Shown here in pieces: positions 13,615 to 20,834 of a stretch of DNA of 40,150 bases. Where the stretch lies: positions 1 to 40,150 of the IMG/VR virus record IMGVR_UViG_3300005613_000161. One strand, written 5' to 3'. Made by a program: the position numbers and the translations under genes. Numbering within the stretch: position 1 is the first letter of the stretch; each line of letters starts with the position of its first letter. The notes below the pieces were generated by a model. It did not search any database, was not told the origin of the DNA, and was given only the letters and a program-made list of their open reading frames with translations. The stretch comes from a virus.

Positions 13615-14463
13615 ATGAACATCGACGAAAGAATATCTCACCTTGAGAAAAAACTATCCGAGCTGAGCAAGCCTCCAGTTGAGATTGCTCACAGCCATGT
13701 TGAGCTGGTATCAGCAAATTGCCCGACTCATGGCGTGTATGAGCAAAGAACCCGGCTTTCAACTGGGCCAGTAAAGATTCCATCAGCGCCAAGCCCATGC
13801 CCGCATTGCTTGTGCGATGAGTTGGCATCTCTGAAAAACCAAAAGGCACGAGCTGGCGAGGATGCAAGGATTCGAACGGTTGAGAGGCTCAAGGCCGATT
13901 TGCAGATCCCTGAACGATTCGCTGAGTGCACCTTCGAAAACTACGTGCCCGACTGCGAAGAAGCCAAGCGTGCCTTGAAGGTGTGCCAGGCCTATGCATC
14001 GAAATGGCCTGAACGTCTGCAGCGTGGCGGTGGGTTGGTCATGTGCGGCAAGCCTGGGACTGGCAAGAATCATCTGGCGCTGGCTATAGCGAAGAGCGTC
14101 ATTGAGTCTCACCAGAGTCCGGCAGCGTTCACCACGGCACTGAAGATTGCCAGGGAATACAAATCGACATGGTCTAAGACATCCACTCGGACTGAAGACG
14201 AAGTTATCCGCCAGTTCACCCGGCCAGACCTGCTGATAATCGATGAGATTGGCGTTCAGTTCGGAAGCGAGGCTGAGAAGCTGATTATGTTCGAAATCAT
14301 CAACACACGATACGAGCGCATGCGGCCGACGATCCTGATAAGCAACCAGAGCAAGGAAGAACTATCAGCATTCATCGGAGAGCGTGTTATTGACCGCATG
14401 AATGATGGCGGCGGCTGCACACTAGCGTTCACCTGGGATAGTTACAGATCACGGGCAGCCTGA
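13615..14463 (+). CDS. DnaC-like helicase loader
   Basis: An AAA+ protein of 282 residues. Walker A GKPGTGKNH is at about 145-153 and Walker B LLIIDE at 206-211, with a sensor-like TILISNQ strand. The N-terminal part has four cysteines (C36, C62, C65, C67) that may form a zinc site, as in some phage DnaC relatives. It should load host DnaB at the O-bound origin, replacing lambda P. ATG at 13615 lies 3 bp after the O stop with GGAG upstream; the earlier start at 13597 is inside O. Confidence 0.9.
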   Translation: MNIDERISHLEKKLSELSKPPVEIAHSHVELVSANCPTHGVYEQRTRLSTGPVKIPSAPSPCPHCLCDELASLKNQKARAGEDARIRTVERLKADLQIPERFAECTFENYVPDCEEAKRALKVCQAYASKWPERLQRGGGLVMCGKPGTGKNHLALAIAKSVIESHQSPAAFTTALKIAREYKSTWSKTSTRTEDEVIRQFTRPDLLIIDEIGVQFGSEAEKLIMFEIINTRYERMRPTILISNQSKEELSAFIGERVIDRMNDGGGCTLAFTWDSYRSRAA

Positions 14464-14478
14464 CTTTACAGGGAAATG

Positions 14479-14502
14479 AAAAAAGGCCAGCGTTAGCCAG
14501 CC
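14479..14502 (-). terminator. Terminator of the antisense DUF4145 gene
   Basis: On the minus strand GGCTGGC-TAAC-GCTGGCC (two G-U pairs) is followed by six T. It lies 7 bp beyond the stop of the DUF4145 gene. It would also stop nothing on the plus strand, where no T-run follows, so the rightward early operon is not blocked. Confidence 0.75.
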
Positions 14503-14508
14503 CGTCGA

Positions 14509-15156
14509 TTATGACTCTCGTTTAATCTGCTTGGCTTTAACCATCTCGGGAAGAGTAAATGAGTAGATCAAGAACACTTCAGTGAAGCCGATCATCTCTT
14601 CAGCCTCTTCTTGGGAAAACTCTTCGTCAGAATGGACTGCCCCGTTGGAGTCGATGCGGACGATGTGAGCCCAGTCTTTCATCTGCTCAGTAATTTTTCC
14701 TTTGCCATGAAGCATGGAAATACGCTGAGATAACTGTTCTTTTTTAGAGTCCTCGCCAAGTATTTCGCGAGTAGCTATATCAATAACCTTGCGACAGAGC
14801 ATTACCGATGTTTCAAAATTACCACGAGCCAAGTTTTCTTTGGATTCAATGAAAAACTTTGCTGCACGCCCTGGGCAACTATCAGGAGCTACATGGGATA
14901 CTGCTTTTGGAAAGTAGTCCATGAGCACAAATCTTCGGCTATTAGGAAGCGAGTCATCACTATTGATCCGCGTATAATCCATAGGGCTCTCTTGATATGG
15001 AGAATCAACATTAGCGGAAACAGGGTTGCCACAACTACGACAGAGAAAACTTACACAATACTCTTTATTCGATTTAGCTGTTTGCCCATAAGCGGTTAAA
15101 ACAGCTTTGTCCCTTAGGCAATGGGGGCATGTTATATCTAACGTGAGGATACCCAT
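14509..15156 (-). CDS. DUF4145 protein, inverted accessory gene (moron)
   Basis: A 215-residue protein. Two cysteine pairs near the N-terminus (CPHC, CRSC) suggest a zinc ribbon, and the C-terminal part from about 110 is the DUF4145 helical pattern: GNFETSVMLCRKVIDIATREILG...KDWAHIVRIDSNGAVH...EEAEEMIGFTEVFLIYSF. The gene runs against the PR operon and has its own terminator. ATG 15156 has AAGGA seven bases upstream and overlaps the start codon of the divergent gene (CATG). DUF4145 occurs in several defence-associated proteins, so an exclusion role is possible but unproven. Confidence 0.82.
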   Translation of the reverse strand: MGILTLDITCPHCLRDKAVLTAYGQTAKSNKEYCVSFLCRSCGNPVSANVDSPYQESPMDYTRINSDDSLPNSRRFVLMDYFPKAVSHVAPDSCPGRAAKFFIESKENLARGNFETSVMLCRKVIDIATREILGEDSKKEQLSQRISMLHGKGKITEQMKDWAHIVRIDSNGAVHSDEEFSQEEAEEMIGFTEVFLIYSFTLPEMVKAKQIKRES

Positions 15157-15346
15157 GAATACATCCTTTTTATCCAATGAAATACAAAAGACCTTACGGT
15201 CAGCAGATAGGCCTGAGTTTACACTCATGCAGCGGTACGAAACATCCGGCGCCGATCAAAAAATAGCATTTGTCTTAGCCATGATTGGAAAATTAATCGA
15301 GCAGGACAGGATGCTGAGGACCAGAACAGGAGGGCGAAATGGCTAA
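15155..15346 (+). CDS. Small conserved nin-region protein (63 residues)
   Basis: Starts MNTSFLSNEIQKTLRSADRP and continues EFTLMQRYETSGADQKIAFVLAMIG, a protein that I associate with the region before ninB in lambdoid phages. GAGGAT lies four bases before ATG 15155. The start codon overlaps that of the divergent DUF4145 gene. Its stop lies within the ninB start region (8-bp overlap), so it is translated with the nin genes. Function unknown. Confidence 0.7.
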   Translation: MNTSFLSNEIQKTLRSADRPEFTLMQRYETSGADQKIAFVLAMIGKLIEQDRMLRTRTGGRNG

Positions 15347-15791
15347 ACAGTTCTTCTACCTAAGAAGCCCACAGATACGCCAGAACCTAATAGAGCACCT
15401 CAAAAATCTACCGCTAGACCAGTCCAAACCAATCGAAGTTGAAGTATCCCCACCCAAACGAACCCTATCGCAAAATCGGAAAATGTGGCCGCTGCTGCAT
15501 GACCTTGCGCTGCAAGTCGTTTGGTATGGCGAGCGATACGACGAAGACGATTGGAAGGACATGATCACCGCGCTTGTCGCTAAGACCAAAAAGCAGGAAC
15601 AACGAACCGCGCCAGGAATCGGTGGTGGCGTTGTAATGTTCGGTCAGCGGACAAGCAAGATGCGGGTAGCGGAAATGGTGGAAGTCATCGAGGCAATCTA
15701 CTGGTTCGGCACTGAACAGGGCGTCAAGTTCAGCGATGAATCCCGGCTCGCTATCGAGTGGGCTAATCGATATGGAGACAAAGCCGCATGA
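15339..15791 (+). CDS. ninB: NinB (Orf-type recombination mediator)
   Basis: 150 residues with the typical NinB sequence: strands in the first 40 residues (PIEVEVSP), SQNRKMWPLLHDLALQVVWYG, a central DDWKDMITALV, then VVMFGQRTSKMRVAEMVEVIEAIYWFGTEQGVKFSDESRLAIEWANRYGDKAA. In lambda this protein (Orf) helps RecA-type and Red recombination at ssDNA, replacing RecFOR. It overlaps ninE by ATGA. Confidence 0.95.
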   Translation: MAKQFFYLRSPQIRQNLIEHLKNLPLDQSKPIEVEVSPPKRTLSQNRKMWPLLHDLALQVVWYGERYDEDDWKDMITALVAKTKKQEQRTAPGIGGGVVMFGQRTSKMRVAEMVEVIEAIYWFGTEQGVKFSDESRLAIEWANRYGDKAA

Positions 15792-15958
15792 CCCAGCGAA
15801 GTCCAACGCAAATCATAATGGATAACCTGATATTCAAGACTGACCACCGCAAGACCAGAAAACCCCGCACCAAACCCGAGTTAACCCCAACATTCAATTA
15901 CACCGCGACATTAGCCGACAGTATGTGGCTGCGTCGTCGTGCACGGAGAAAGCCATGA
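15788..15958 (+). CDS. ninE: NinE
   Basis: A 56-residue basic protein that starts MTQRSPTQIIMDNLIF and ends TFNYTATLADSMWLRRRARRKP, which matches the end of lambda NinE (FNYTA...RWLRRRAR). Function is unknown. It overlaps ninB (ATGA) and the following membrane-protein gene (ATGATA). Its size is close to that of lambda NinE. Confidence 0.88.
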   Translation: MTQRSPTQIIMDNLIFKTDHRKTRKPRTKPELTPTFNYTATLADSMWLRRRARRKP

Positions 15959-16137
15959 TAGCGATATTAATTTTTATCGGAGTAATAGCCGCCTGCGCTT
16001 ACTGCTTCATCGCTGGCCGCAGCTTCGAGTTCTTCTGCAAATACGAGCCAACCCTATCAACCACAAAGATGCTGCTACTCAGCCTCGCATGGCCGGGCAA
16101 TGCCGTTTTGTTCCTGCTGATGAGATGCGTGCGATGA
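15955..16137 (+). CDS. Small membrane protein in the nin region
   Basis: Starts MIAILIFIGVIAACAYCFIAG, a clear hydrophobic segment from residue 2, then a soluble loop and a second hydrophobic stretch (MLLLSLAWPGNAVLFLLM). Two membrane spans in 60 residues suggest an inner-membrane protein. The start at 15955 overlaps the ninE stop; the frame opens further upstream but only antiparallel in sense to NinE codons. I cannot assign a family or role. Confidence 0.65.
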   Translation: MIAILIFIGVIAACAYCFIAGRSFEFFCKYEPTLSTTKMLLLSLAWPGNAVLFLLMRCVR

Positions 16138-16319
16138 ACGCCATAACCATCCCAGAAATTATGAAGGTGCCGAATAAGTACGGAACAGATATCTGCTGCA
16201 GCTGCTTATCGGCGCTGGCAGAGGGCGAGTGCTACATCTGCCAACAGTGCAACGACGAGATAGACCGTCAGGCTGATAAGGTAATCGGAAACGCGGAGGA
16301 TGATGATGAGCATCGCTGA
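16134..16319 (+). CDS. NinF-like zinc-ribbon protein
   Basis: A 61-residue protein with a C-x2-C pair and a second cysteine cluster (ICCSCLSALAEGECYICQQCNDEI), then an acidic end. Lambda NinF has the same layout (CANCGQ...VCEHCCAEL) and lies at the same place before ninG. Overlap with the previous gene is ATGA. Metal binding is likely; role unknown. Confidence 0.7.
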   Translation: MNAITIPEIMKVPNKYGTDICCSCLSALAEGECYICQQCNDEIDRQADKVIGNAEDDDEHR

Positions 16320-16512
16320 CTATCTTTATTCAGTACTGATTCCGGCGGCAAACTCATTCAGAAGTCAACTCCCACAAAGAAACAAGCCTTTTTCTGCCAT
16401 AAAAAATGCCAAATCATGCAGGGTTAAATTTTTGGATAAAAAGACAGAAAAAAAGTGGGTGGATTTTTGCAGAGAAAATCAATTAAAGAACGATTCAAAG
16501 TTGGAGTATTGA
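16306..16512 (+). CDS. Hypothetical 68-residue basic protein
   Basis: GGAGG at 16295-16299 favours the third of three in-frame ATG codons, 16306, at six bases' distance. The product begins MSIADYLYSVLIPAANSF and its C-terminal half is lysine-rich (VKFLDKKTEKKWVDFCREN). It is more A+T-rich than its neighbours, which may mark a separate acquisition. It ends directly against ninG. No family recognised. Confidence 0.55.
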   Translation: MSIADYLYSVLIPAANSFRSQLPQRNKPFSAIKNAKSCRVKFLDKKTEKKWVDFCRENQLKNDSKLEY

Positions 16513-17094
16513 ATGGCTAAAGGTATCAAGCTGCCGAAGCCAAAAACCTGCCGACAATGCAAAGCCAAGTTTAACCCTCGCAACACCCTTCAAATCGTCT
16601 GTAGTCCATCCTGTGCAATCCAACACGCAAAGCAGCAATCAGAGCGCAAGCAAAAGCAATCTGAGGCATCTGCACGTCGCGAGTGGAACAAGCGCAGGGC
16701 TGACGCGAAGCCATTGAGTCATTGGATAGCCATGACCCAGCGAGCCTTCAACGATTACATACGAGCCAGGGATGAGGGAATTGGCTGCATTAGCTGCGGC
16801 AGTAAAACGGCAACGGAATATCACGCTGGTCACTTCAGGACGACAGCGGCGGCCGGTCAGCTCCGGTTCAACGAAGATAACTGCCATCTGCAGTGCGCAT
16901 CCTGCAACGTCCATCACTCCGGCGCAATCACTCAATACCGAATCAATCTCATCACGAAAATCGGTACTGAGCGAGTCATGGCGCTTGAAAACAACAACAA
17001 CCCACACCGATACACCCGCGAAGAGTTAGACGCGATTAGAGCGCGTTACAGAGCGAAATTGCGGGAACTGAAAAAACTCCAGGAGGCAGCCTGA
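16513..17094 (+). CDS. ninG: NinG (Rap-type recombination nuclease)
   Basis: 193 residues. An N-terminal zinc site CRQCKAKFNPRN...CSPSC is followed by a basic coiled segment, and by an HNH-like core with CISCGS...EYHAGHFRTTAAAGQLRFNEDNCHLQCASCNVHHSG, then YRINLITKIG and LENNNNPHRY. This is NinG, whose lambda homologue Rap cleaves Holliday junctions and three-strand branches. It is part of the nin recombination set with ninB. Confidence 0.95.
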   Translation: MAKGIKLPKPKTCRQCKAKFNPRNTLQIVCSPSCAIQHAKQQSERKQKQSEASARREWNKRRADAKPLSHWIAMTQRAFNDYIRARDEGIGCISCGSKTATEYHAGHFRTTAAAGQLRFNEDNCHLQCASCNVHHSGAITQYRINLITKIGTERVMALENNNNPHRYTREELDAIRARYRAKLRELKKLQEAA

Positions 17095-17285
17095 TGTTTA
17101 CAAGCATACCTGCAGCAATCGAAGAGGCGAGATTCCTCCGCGCTCTAACCGGCAGATGTCATGGAGTGGTCCAGCGTCCCGGCGGAAACATGGTCGTTAG
17201 GGTAATCGACAGGCGCGGCATGCATACGTTGTTCACCACAAAACAAGACCGTCACGGAACGGTTAAGACGGAGGGCATATCGTGA
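17094..17285 (+). CDS. Hypothetical 63-residue protein between ninG and Q
   Basis: The product is basic with several short strands (CHGVVQRPGGNMVVRVIDRRGMHTLFTTKQDRHG). It overlaps ninG by one base and the GTG start of Q by 4 bp, which supports translation. I do not recognise a family; it does not look like lambda NinH, which has a helix-turn-helix. Confidence 0.6.
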   Translation: MFTSIPAAIEEARFLRALTGRCHGVVQRPGGNMVVRVIDRRGMHTLFTTKQDRHGTVKTEGIS

Positions 17286-17773
17286 ACATCAGTAAATTTG
17301 AGTTGGACGATGAGCAGCACCAGTGGGTAAATGGCTGGCTTGAGCTGTGGGGCGCATGGGTTTATACGGGGCGACTCGAGCGACGCATGAGCAACATGAT
17401 CGCCAAATTCATGGAAAGCGTAGAGCCAAGCAAGAATCCAAGTAGGCCAATGTGCAATGACGATGATGGAATGTTGATTTCTCAGGTCGTAGATTCCGTC
17501 ATGTTTATCGACAAGAAGGCCTTTGGCATCCTGCTCAGCTACTACGCTCATGGTACATCCAAGCGAGCCATTGCATCTTACTATCACGCGACTGCAAAAC
17601 CCCGCAAGATTAACCGGGGTAGATTAGGAGAAGGGTGGCGAAAGCCGTCAGAGGAAACATGCCGCAAAGAAGTGGCTGAAATCCTCAAAGCGAGCTTGTA
17701 TATGCTCTATGCTCCGATGGTAAATGCGTTCAACAGTCGCAAACGTGTAGAGAAAATTAAGCATGTTGCATAG
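17282..17773 (+). CDS. Q: Q-type late antitermination protein
   Basis: A 163-residue protein beginning at GTG 17282 (MNISKFELDDEQHQWVNGWLELWGAWVYTGRLE). The pattern, with later ILLSYYAHGTSKRAIASYYHA and a C-terminal helix CRKEVAEILKASLYML, fits the lambdoid Q proteins of the DUF1133/phage-82-like type. It should bind at PR' and let polymerase pass tR' into the late operon. The gene is the last of the PR operon and lies 7 bp from the promoter it acts on. Confidence 0.85.
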   Translation: MNISKFELDDEQHQWVNGWLELWGAWVYTGRLERRMSNMIAKFMESVEPSKNPSRPMCNDDDGMLISQVVDSVMFIDKKAFGILLSYYAHGTSKRAIASYYHATAKPRKINRGRLGEGWRKPSEETCRKEVAEILKASLYMLYAPMVNAFNSRKRVEKIKHVA

Positions 17774-17780
17774 ATAATGC

Positions 17781-17810
17781 TTGACTTTGTTTTACCTATT
17801 TACCCATAAT
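17781..17810 (+). promoter_or_regulatory. Late promoter PR'
   Basis: TTGACT (17781-17786), 18-bp spacer and CATAAT (17805-17810), starting a few bases after the Q stop. A terminator follows within 50 bp, the standard PR'-tR' layout in lambdoid phages. The qut element that Q recognises should overlap this segment. Confidence 0.82.
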
Positions 17811-17820
17811 AGTGACATAA

Positions 17821-17861
17821 GCTGCCGTTAGTGACTCTTAAGTTGCTGCGGCGGCTTTTTT
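17821..17861 (+). terminator. tR' terminator
   Basis: GCTGCCG (17821-17827) pairs with CGGCGGC (17849-17855), one G-U pair, with a 21-nt loop, followed by six T. Without Q, PR' transcripts would end here after about 45 nt. Confidence 0.82.
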
Positions 17862-17870
17862 GATCGCAAC

Positions 17871-18060
17871 AGGTAAGAGCATTCAGCGCCAAATAGTCCC
17901 AGAATATTTGGAGTGATGGTCACGCATCCGAGTGCTCTTTCCGTTGTGGTGAATGCGCAGGCTGTTGCGCTAAAATTCGGGATAGCTATACGGGGACGTC
18001 ACCCTCCCGGCCAATCCAGGTAGCAAGCCGGAGATCAGCACCGGCCACCACACAACATTT
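17871..18060 (+). ncRNA. Structured untranslated leader of the late operon
   Basis: This stretch holds no supportable gene. AAGAGCA (17875-17881) can pair with TGCTCTT (17933-17939), enclosing CCAAATA/TATTTGG (17889-17895 with 17905-17911). Further hairpins follow, such as GCGCA...TGCGC and the GGGGACGTCACCC element near 18000. It lies between tR' and the lysis genes and would be in every Q-dependent late transcript. Whether it is a distinct RNA cannot be decided from sequence alone. Confidence 0.5.
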
Positions 18061-18061
18061 T

Positions 18062-18087
18062 AGCCTCGCCTTAGTGCGGGGCTTTTT
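18062..18087 (+). terminator. Second leader terminator
   Basis: GCCTCGC (18063-18069) pairs with GCGGGGC (18076-18082), with loop CTTAGT and five T following. It may end a short Q-independent transcript over the structured leader; Q-modified polymerase would pass. Confidence 0.75.
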
Positions 18088-18200
18088 GCATTTCAGCCCC
18101 AGCCAACAGCGACACACTCCATGGCATCCTCTTAGTAGCTGATCGTCTACGGCTGCGGGCTGAACCTTTGACTACAGCATAGCAATGTAAGGAACCCACC

Positions 18201-18527
18201 ATGCTCAAATTACCTGAGCTCGTCCGGGCTGGTTTCGTGAGTTCGTCTCCTTGGTTGCTGGGCTTAATTCTCCTTTCTTATCTCGCTGCAGAGGTTAATT
18301 CGAGGATTAACTCGGCGGCCTACGCGTACCCGCGATCTGTCGTTTCATATGGCCTCGCAAGCGCAAAGACCGATGATGAAGTTATCTCCACTGTTGAACT
18401 GTGGAAGAAGGATGCTTGGGGCGCTCAAATCGGCGCTCTCCGTGTTCTCTGTGATAACGACCGTGCATTCGTTGACTCGCTCGGCGGGGAGAGTGTAGGG
18501 GCTAGAGTATGCAGGATCGTCAAATGA
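18201..18527 (+). CDS. Small membrane protein at the start of the lysis module
   Basis: 108 residues with one hydrophobic segment (SPWLLGLILLSYLAAEV, about 16-32) and a soluble C-terminal part (SYGLASAKTDDEVISTVELWKKDAWG...). It overlaps the holin start by ATGA and opens the late operon with AAGGAA upstream. The position suggests a role in lysis timing, such as an antiholin or accessory holin, but I recognise no family. Confidence 0.65.
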   Translation: MLKLPELVRAGFVSSSPWLLGLILLSYLAAEVNSRINSAAYAYPRSVVSYGLASAKTDDEVISTVELWKKDAWGAQIGALRVLCDNDRAFVDSLGGESVGARVCRIVK

Positions 18528-18856
18528 ATGAACGTGACCCTGGATTCTGGGCCGACGTTCTGAACGGCCTTAAAAACGCATGGCCGCAAATTCTTGGTTC
18601 AATGATGGCCGGGTTAATTTGCTATGGCCGATTAATTTACGATGGTGTAGAGCGAAAGAATCGCTGGATTGAGGGCGTCCTATGTGGCGCCCTTTCTCTT
18701 TGCATCTCCAGTGCTCTGGATGTGTTCGGGTTGCCGGTAAGCATGTCTCCTTTCATTGGTGGCATGGTTGGATTCATCGGTGTCGAAAAGCTCCGCAATA
18801 TCGCCATCAGCGCTATCAGCAAGCGAGTAGGTGCTAGCGATGAAAATCAGCAATAA
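18524..18856 (+). CDS. Holin
   Basis: 110 residues starting MNERDPGFWADVLNGLKNAWPQILGSMMAGLICYG. Hydrophobic segments at about 22-37, 55-73 and 76-92 (IEGVLCGALSLCISSALDVFG, PFIGGMVGFIGV) give two to three membrane spans in the pattern of the phage holin 3/lambda-like family. It overlaps the endolysin start by 17 bp. It should form membrane lesions that release the cytoplasmic lysozyme. Confidence 0.85.
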   Translation: MNERDPGFWADVLNGLKNAWPQILGSMMAGLICYGRLIYDGVERKNRWIEGVLCGALSLCISSALDVFGLPVSMSPFIGGMVGFIGVEKLRNIAISAISKRVGASDENQQ

Positions 18857-19274
18857 CGGTATCGACTTCCTGAAGCGCCAAGAGGGTGAAAAACTCTCTG
18901 CCTACAAAGATACACGCGGTATCCCCACGATCGGCGTCGGTCATACTGGCCTGGTTGATGGCAAGCCTGTTGCAATGGGTATGACTATCTCGAAAGAGAA
19001 ATCATCCGATCTGCTGCGCTTTGACCTGCAGTGGACTGAGCGAGCTATCAATTCGGCGAATATCACGCTGAACCAGAACCAATACGATGCTCTTTGCAGT
19101 CTGGTGTTCAACATCGGTGCATCAGCATTCAATGGCTCGACACTGCTCAGAAAACTCAAGGCTGGCGATTATACTGGTGCTGCAGATCAGTTCCTGGCAT
19201 GGAAACGAGCAGGCAACGATCCGGATATTCTTCTTCCTCGCAGGCAGCGTGAACGCTCGCTGTTTCTGTCATGA
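18840..19274 (+). CDS. Endolysin, T4-type lysozyme
   Basis: A 144-residue muramidase of glycoside hydrolase family 24. The catalytic triad has exact family spacing: E15 (RQEGE), D24 (AYKD) and T30 (IPTIGVGHT), i.e. E-8-D-5-T. There is no signal or SAR segment at the N-terminus ([12 protein letters not shown]), so it depends on the holin. The C-terminal [14 protein letters not shown] is typical of RrrD/P22 gp19 relatives. Start 18840 is preferred over 18831 because the family begins at this Met. Confidence 0.95.
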   Translation: MKISNNGIDFLKRQEGEKLSAYKDTRGIPTIGVGHTGLVDGKPVAMGMTISKEKSSDLLRFDLQWTERAINSANITLNQNQYDALCSLVFNIGASAFNGSTLLRKLKAGDYTGAADQFLAWKRAGNDPDILLPRRQRERSLFLS

Positions 19275-19738
19275 ACAGGCTAACAGCAATCGCCATTGGC
19301 CTTATCGCTTGCCTGATAGTTTCGTTGGGATGGGCGGTCAACCATTACCGAGATAACGCTACCGAATACAAGCGTCAGCGCGATGAGAAAACCAATGCGC
19401 TGAATCAGGCCCGCACTACCATCACTGATATGGAAACCAGGAAGCGCGATGTTGCCGCGCTGGATGCCAAATACACCCAGGAGTTAGCGGATGCAAAAGC
19501 TAAAAATGATGCTCTGCAGCGCAAGCTTGATAATGGTGGTCGGGTGCTCGTCAAAGGCAAGTGTTCTATGCCCGCCACAACCGAAACCGCCAGCTCCTCC
19601 GGCATGGGCGATGATGGCACCATCGAACTCTCTTCAACTGCTGGACGAAACTTTCTCGGTATCAGATCCGGGATCGTCAGTGACCAAACAGCACTGAAAG
19701 CGCTGCAGGAATACATCAACACGCAGTGCCTGAAATAA
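19271..19738 (+). CDS. Rz: Inner-membrane spanin subunit Rz
   Basis: 155 residues with an N-terminal membrane anchor ([20 protein letters not shown]) and a periplasmic coiled coil ([40 protein letters not shown]). It overlaps the endolysin stop by 4 bp. With the nested Rz1 it spans the periplasm to fuse the membranes in the last step of lysis. Confidence 0.9.
   Translation: MNRLTAIAIGLIACLIVSLGWAVNHYRDNATEYKRQRDEKTNALNQARTTITDMETRKRDVAALDAKYTQELADAKAKNDALQRKLDNGGRVLVKGKCSMPATTETASSSGMGDDGTIELSSTAGRNFLGIRSGIVSDQTALKALQEYINTQCLK
19491..19697 (+). CDS. Rz1: Outer-membrane spanin lipoprotein Rz1, nested in Rz
   Basis: A 68-residue frame wholly inside Rz in a different frame. It has a signal sequence ending in a lipobox VVGC (C19) and then a proline-rich mature part ([15 protein letters not shown]). 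This embedded organisation is that of lambda and P22 Rz1. Starts at residues 6 or 7 ([10 protein letters not shown]) are also possible. Confidence 0.85.
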   Translation: MQKLKMMLCSASLIMVVGCSSKASVLCPPQPKPPAPPAWAMMAPSNSLQLLDETFSVSDPGSSVTKQH

Positions 19739-19749
19739 CAGGGGGAATA

Positions 19750-19998
19750 ATGAGTGAAGCTAAGCCGCAAGATGGCAGCACTGTAACGGGATATCGTGAG
19801 CTGTCATTTGGCGAAATCGGGAAGATGAACCAATTCAAAGATATCAGCCGCCAATTCATCAAACTTCTGCGGGAGCATTTTGGCGATGTCCGGAGCGATT
19901 GGGAAGCAGTGGAGTGGGCTCGCCAGGCTGAGATGGATATGAAGCGAGCTTGTATGGCCGCTTGCCGGTCCGTGGCGAAGCCGGATGCTGATTGCTAA
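19750..19998 (+). CDS. Acb2/Tad1-like small protein, candidate cyclic-nucleotide sponge
   Basis: 82 residues from ATG 19750 (GGGGG four bases upstream). The pattern TGYRELSFGEIGKMNQFK, then an acidic linker, W51-E-A-V-E-W-A-R, and a last helix with CRSVAKP resembles the Acb2/Tad1 hairpin-domain family. Acb2 proteins bind the cyclic di- and trinucleotides of CBASS immunity. From memory, key Acb2 residues are a Tyr and a Lys 15 positions apart and an Arg before the C-terminal V-A-x-P; here Y15, K30 and R73 are placed alike. It lies between spanins and packaging genes. Confidence 0.65.
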   Translation: MSEAKPQDGSTVTGYRELSFGEIGKMNQFKDISRQFIKLLREHFGDVRSDWEAVEWARQAEMDMKRACMAACRSVAKPDADC

Positions 19999-20071
19999 TC
20001 ACTTCGCTATTACAGAAGCCATTCTCTGAGTGGCTTCGATAATGGCTTTTACCAAACAACTGGAGCCAATC

Positions 20072-20308
20072 ATGGCAATTACAGAAATGACCGAAGAGCA
20101 GGCAATGAACCTCGAAGTGTTCAAACTGGTTCAGAGCGATACCGCTGCAGGTGAGAAGGCAATCACTTTCATCGGTGGCAACAAGCTCAAGCACGAGCTG
20201 TTCAAAGATGCCTATACGCGCGTGCAAACAGAACCCGGTGTCGTCGGTCGTGTAGATAAGGCCATTAAGATGGCTGAAGAAGCGCTCGGCCTTTTTACTG
20301 GAGTATGA
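20072..20308 (+). CDS. DUF2560 protein
   Basis: A 78-residue protein starting MAITEMTEEQAMNLEVFKLV and containing TEPGVVGRVDKAIKMAEEAL, which matches my memory of the DUF2560 family from P22-like phages. It is fully helical and soluble. ATG 20072 has TGGAG seven bases upstream; the frame opens earlier at 20030 without a ribosome site. A hairpin GAAGCCA/TGGCTTC (20015-20037) lies in the short gap before it. Function unknown. Confidence 0.75.
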   Translation: MAITEMTEEQAMNLEVFKLVQSDTAAGEKAITFIGGNKLKHELFKDAYTRVQTEPGVVGRVDKAIKMAEEALGLFTGV

Positions 20309-20309
20309 C

Positions 20310-20834
20310 ATGACCACAGTTGCATGGGACGGCAAGACTTTGGCATCCGACTCCCAGGCATCAACTGGCGATGTCGTTTGCTCAAAGACAGAGCAGAAGA
20401 TATATGAAGCACCATCATCAGAATGGCACGTATATGGCGAAAAGGTGCTTGCCATTGGTTGCTCTGGGGATTGCGGTGCAGAGATGGAGTTGCAAGACCT
20501 ATTGTCTAATGGTCTGAATTACTCAACTGAGTTCCTTCCCACTTTCGGCTTCTCATCGATCGCAATCATCGGCGTCGGCCGAGCCTACATCATCAGCAAA
20601 GATAAAGGCGAGACTAGAGCCAATATTTCCCTGCAGATTGAGCCATACGCGATTGGGTCTGGAGGTCTAATTGCTAGAACTGCTATGCGATGCGGTAAAG
20701 ACGCTCGCTCTGCGGTTCAGGTAGCAATAGAGATGGATTGCTATTCAGGAGGTAATGTCGATTCATTCTCTATCAATCAGCCAATATTCATCGTTGTGGA
20801 GAGAGTAAATGCCACTGAAGAAAGGCAAGTCTAA
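20310..20834 (+). CDS. HslV/proteasome-like Ntn hydrolase
   Basis: 174 residues starting [18 protein letters not shown]. After removal of Met the Thr would be the N-terminal nucleophile; D14 and K30 (EQKIYE) are 16 residues apart, as D17 and K33 are in proteasome subunits. The IGSGG motif (115-119) followed by [23 protein letters not shown] and YSGGNVDSF is the HslV core. No unfoldase is encoded nearby. Such proteins occur in several tailed phages with unclear roles; capsid or host protein turnover is conceivable. It begins 2 bp after the DUF2560 stop. Confidence 0.8.
   Translation: MTTVAWDGKTLASDSQASTGDVVCSKTEQKIYEAPSSEWHVYGEKVLAIGCSGDCGAEMELQDLLSNGLNYSTEFLPTFGFSSIAIIGVGRAYIISKDKGETRANISLQIEPYAIGSGGLIARTAMRCGKDARSAVQVAIEMDCYSGGNVDSFSINQPIFIVVERVNATEERQV

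Noticed and set aside
15154-15228. Longer N-terminus for the DUF4145 protein (start at 15228)
   Set aside because: The shorter start at 15156 has an AAGGA ribosome site and begins just before the zinc-ribbon cysteines, while the extension has neither ribosome site nor domain content.
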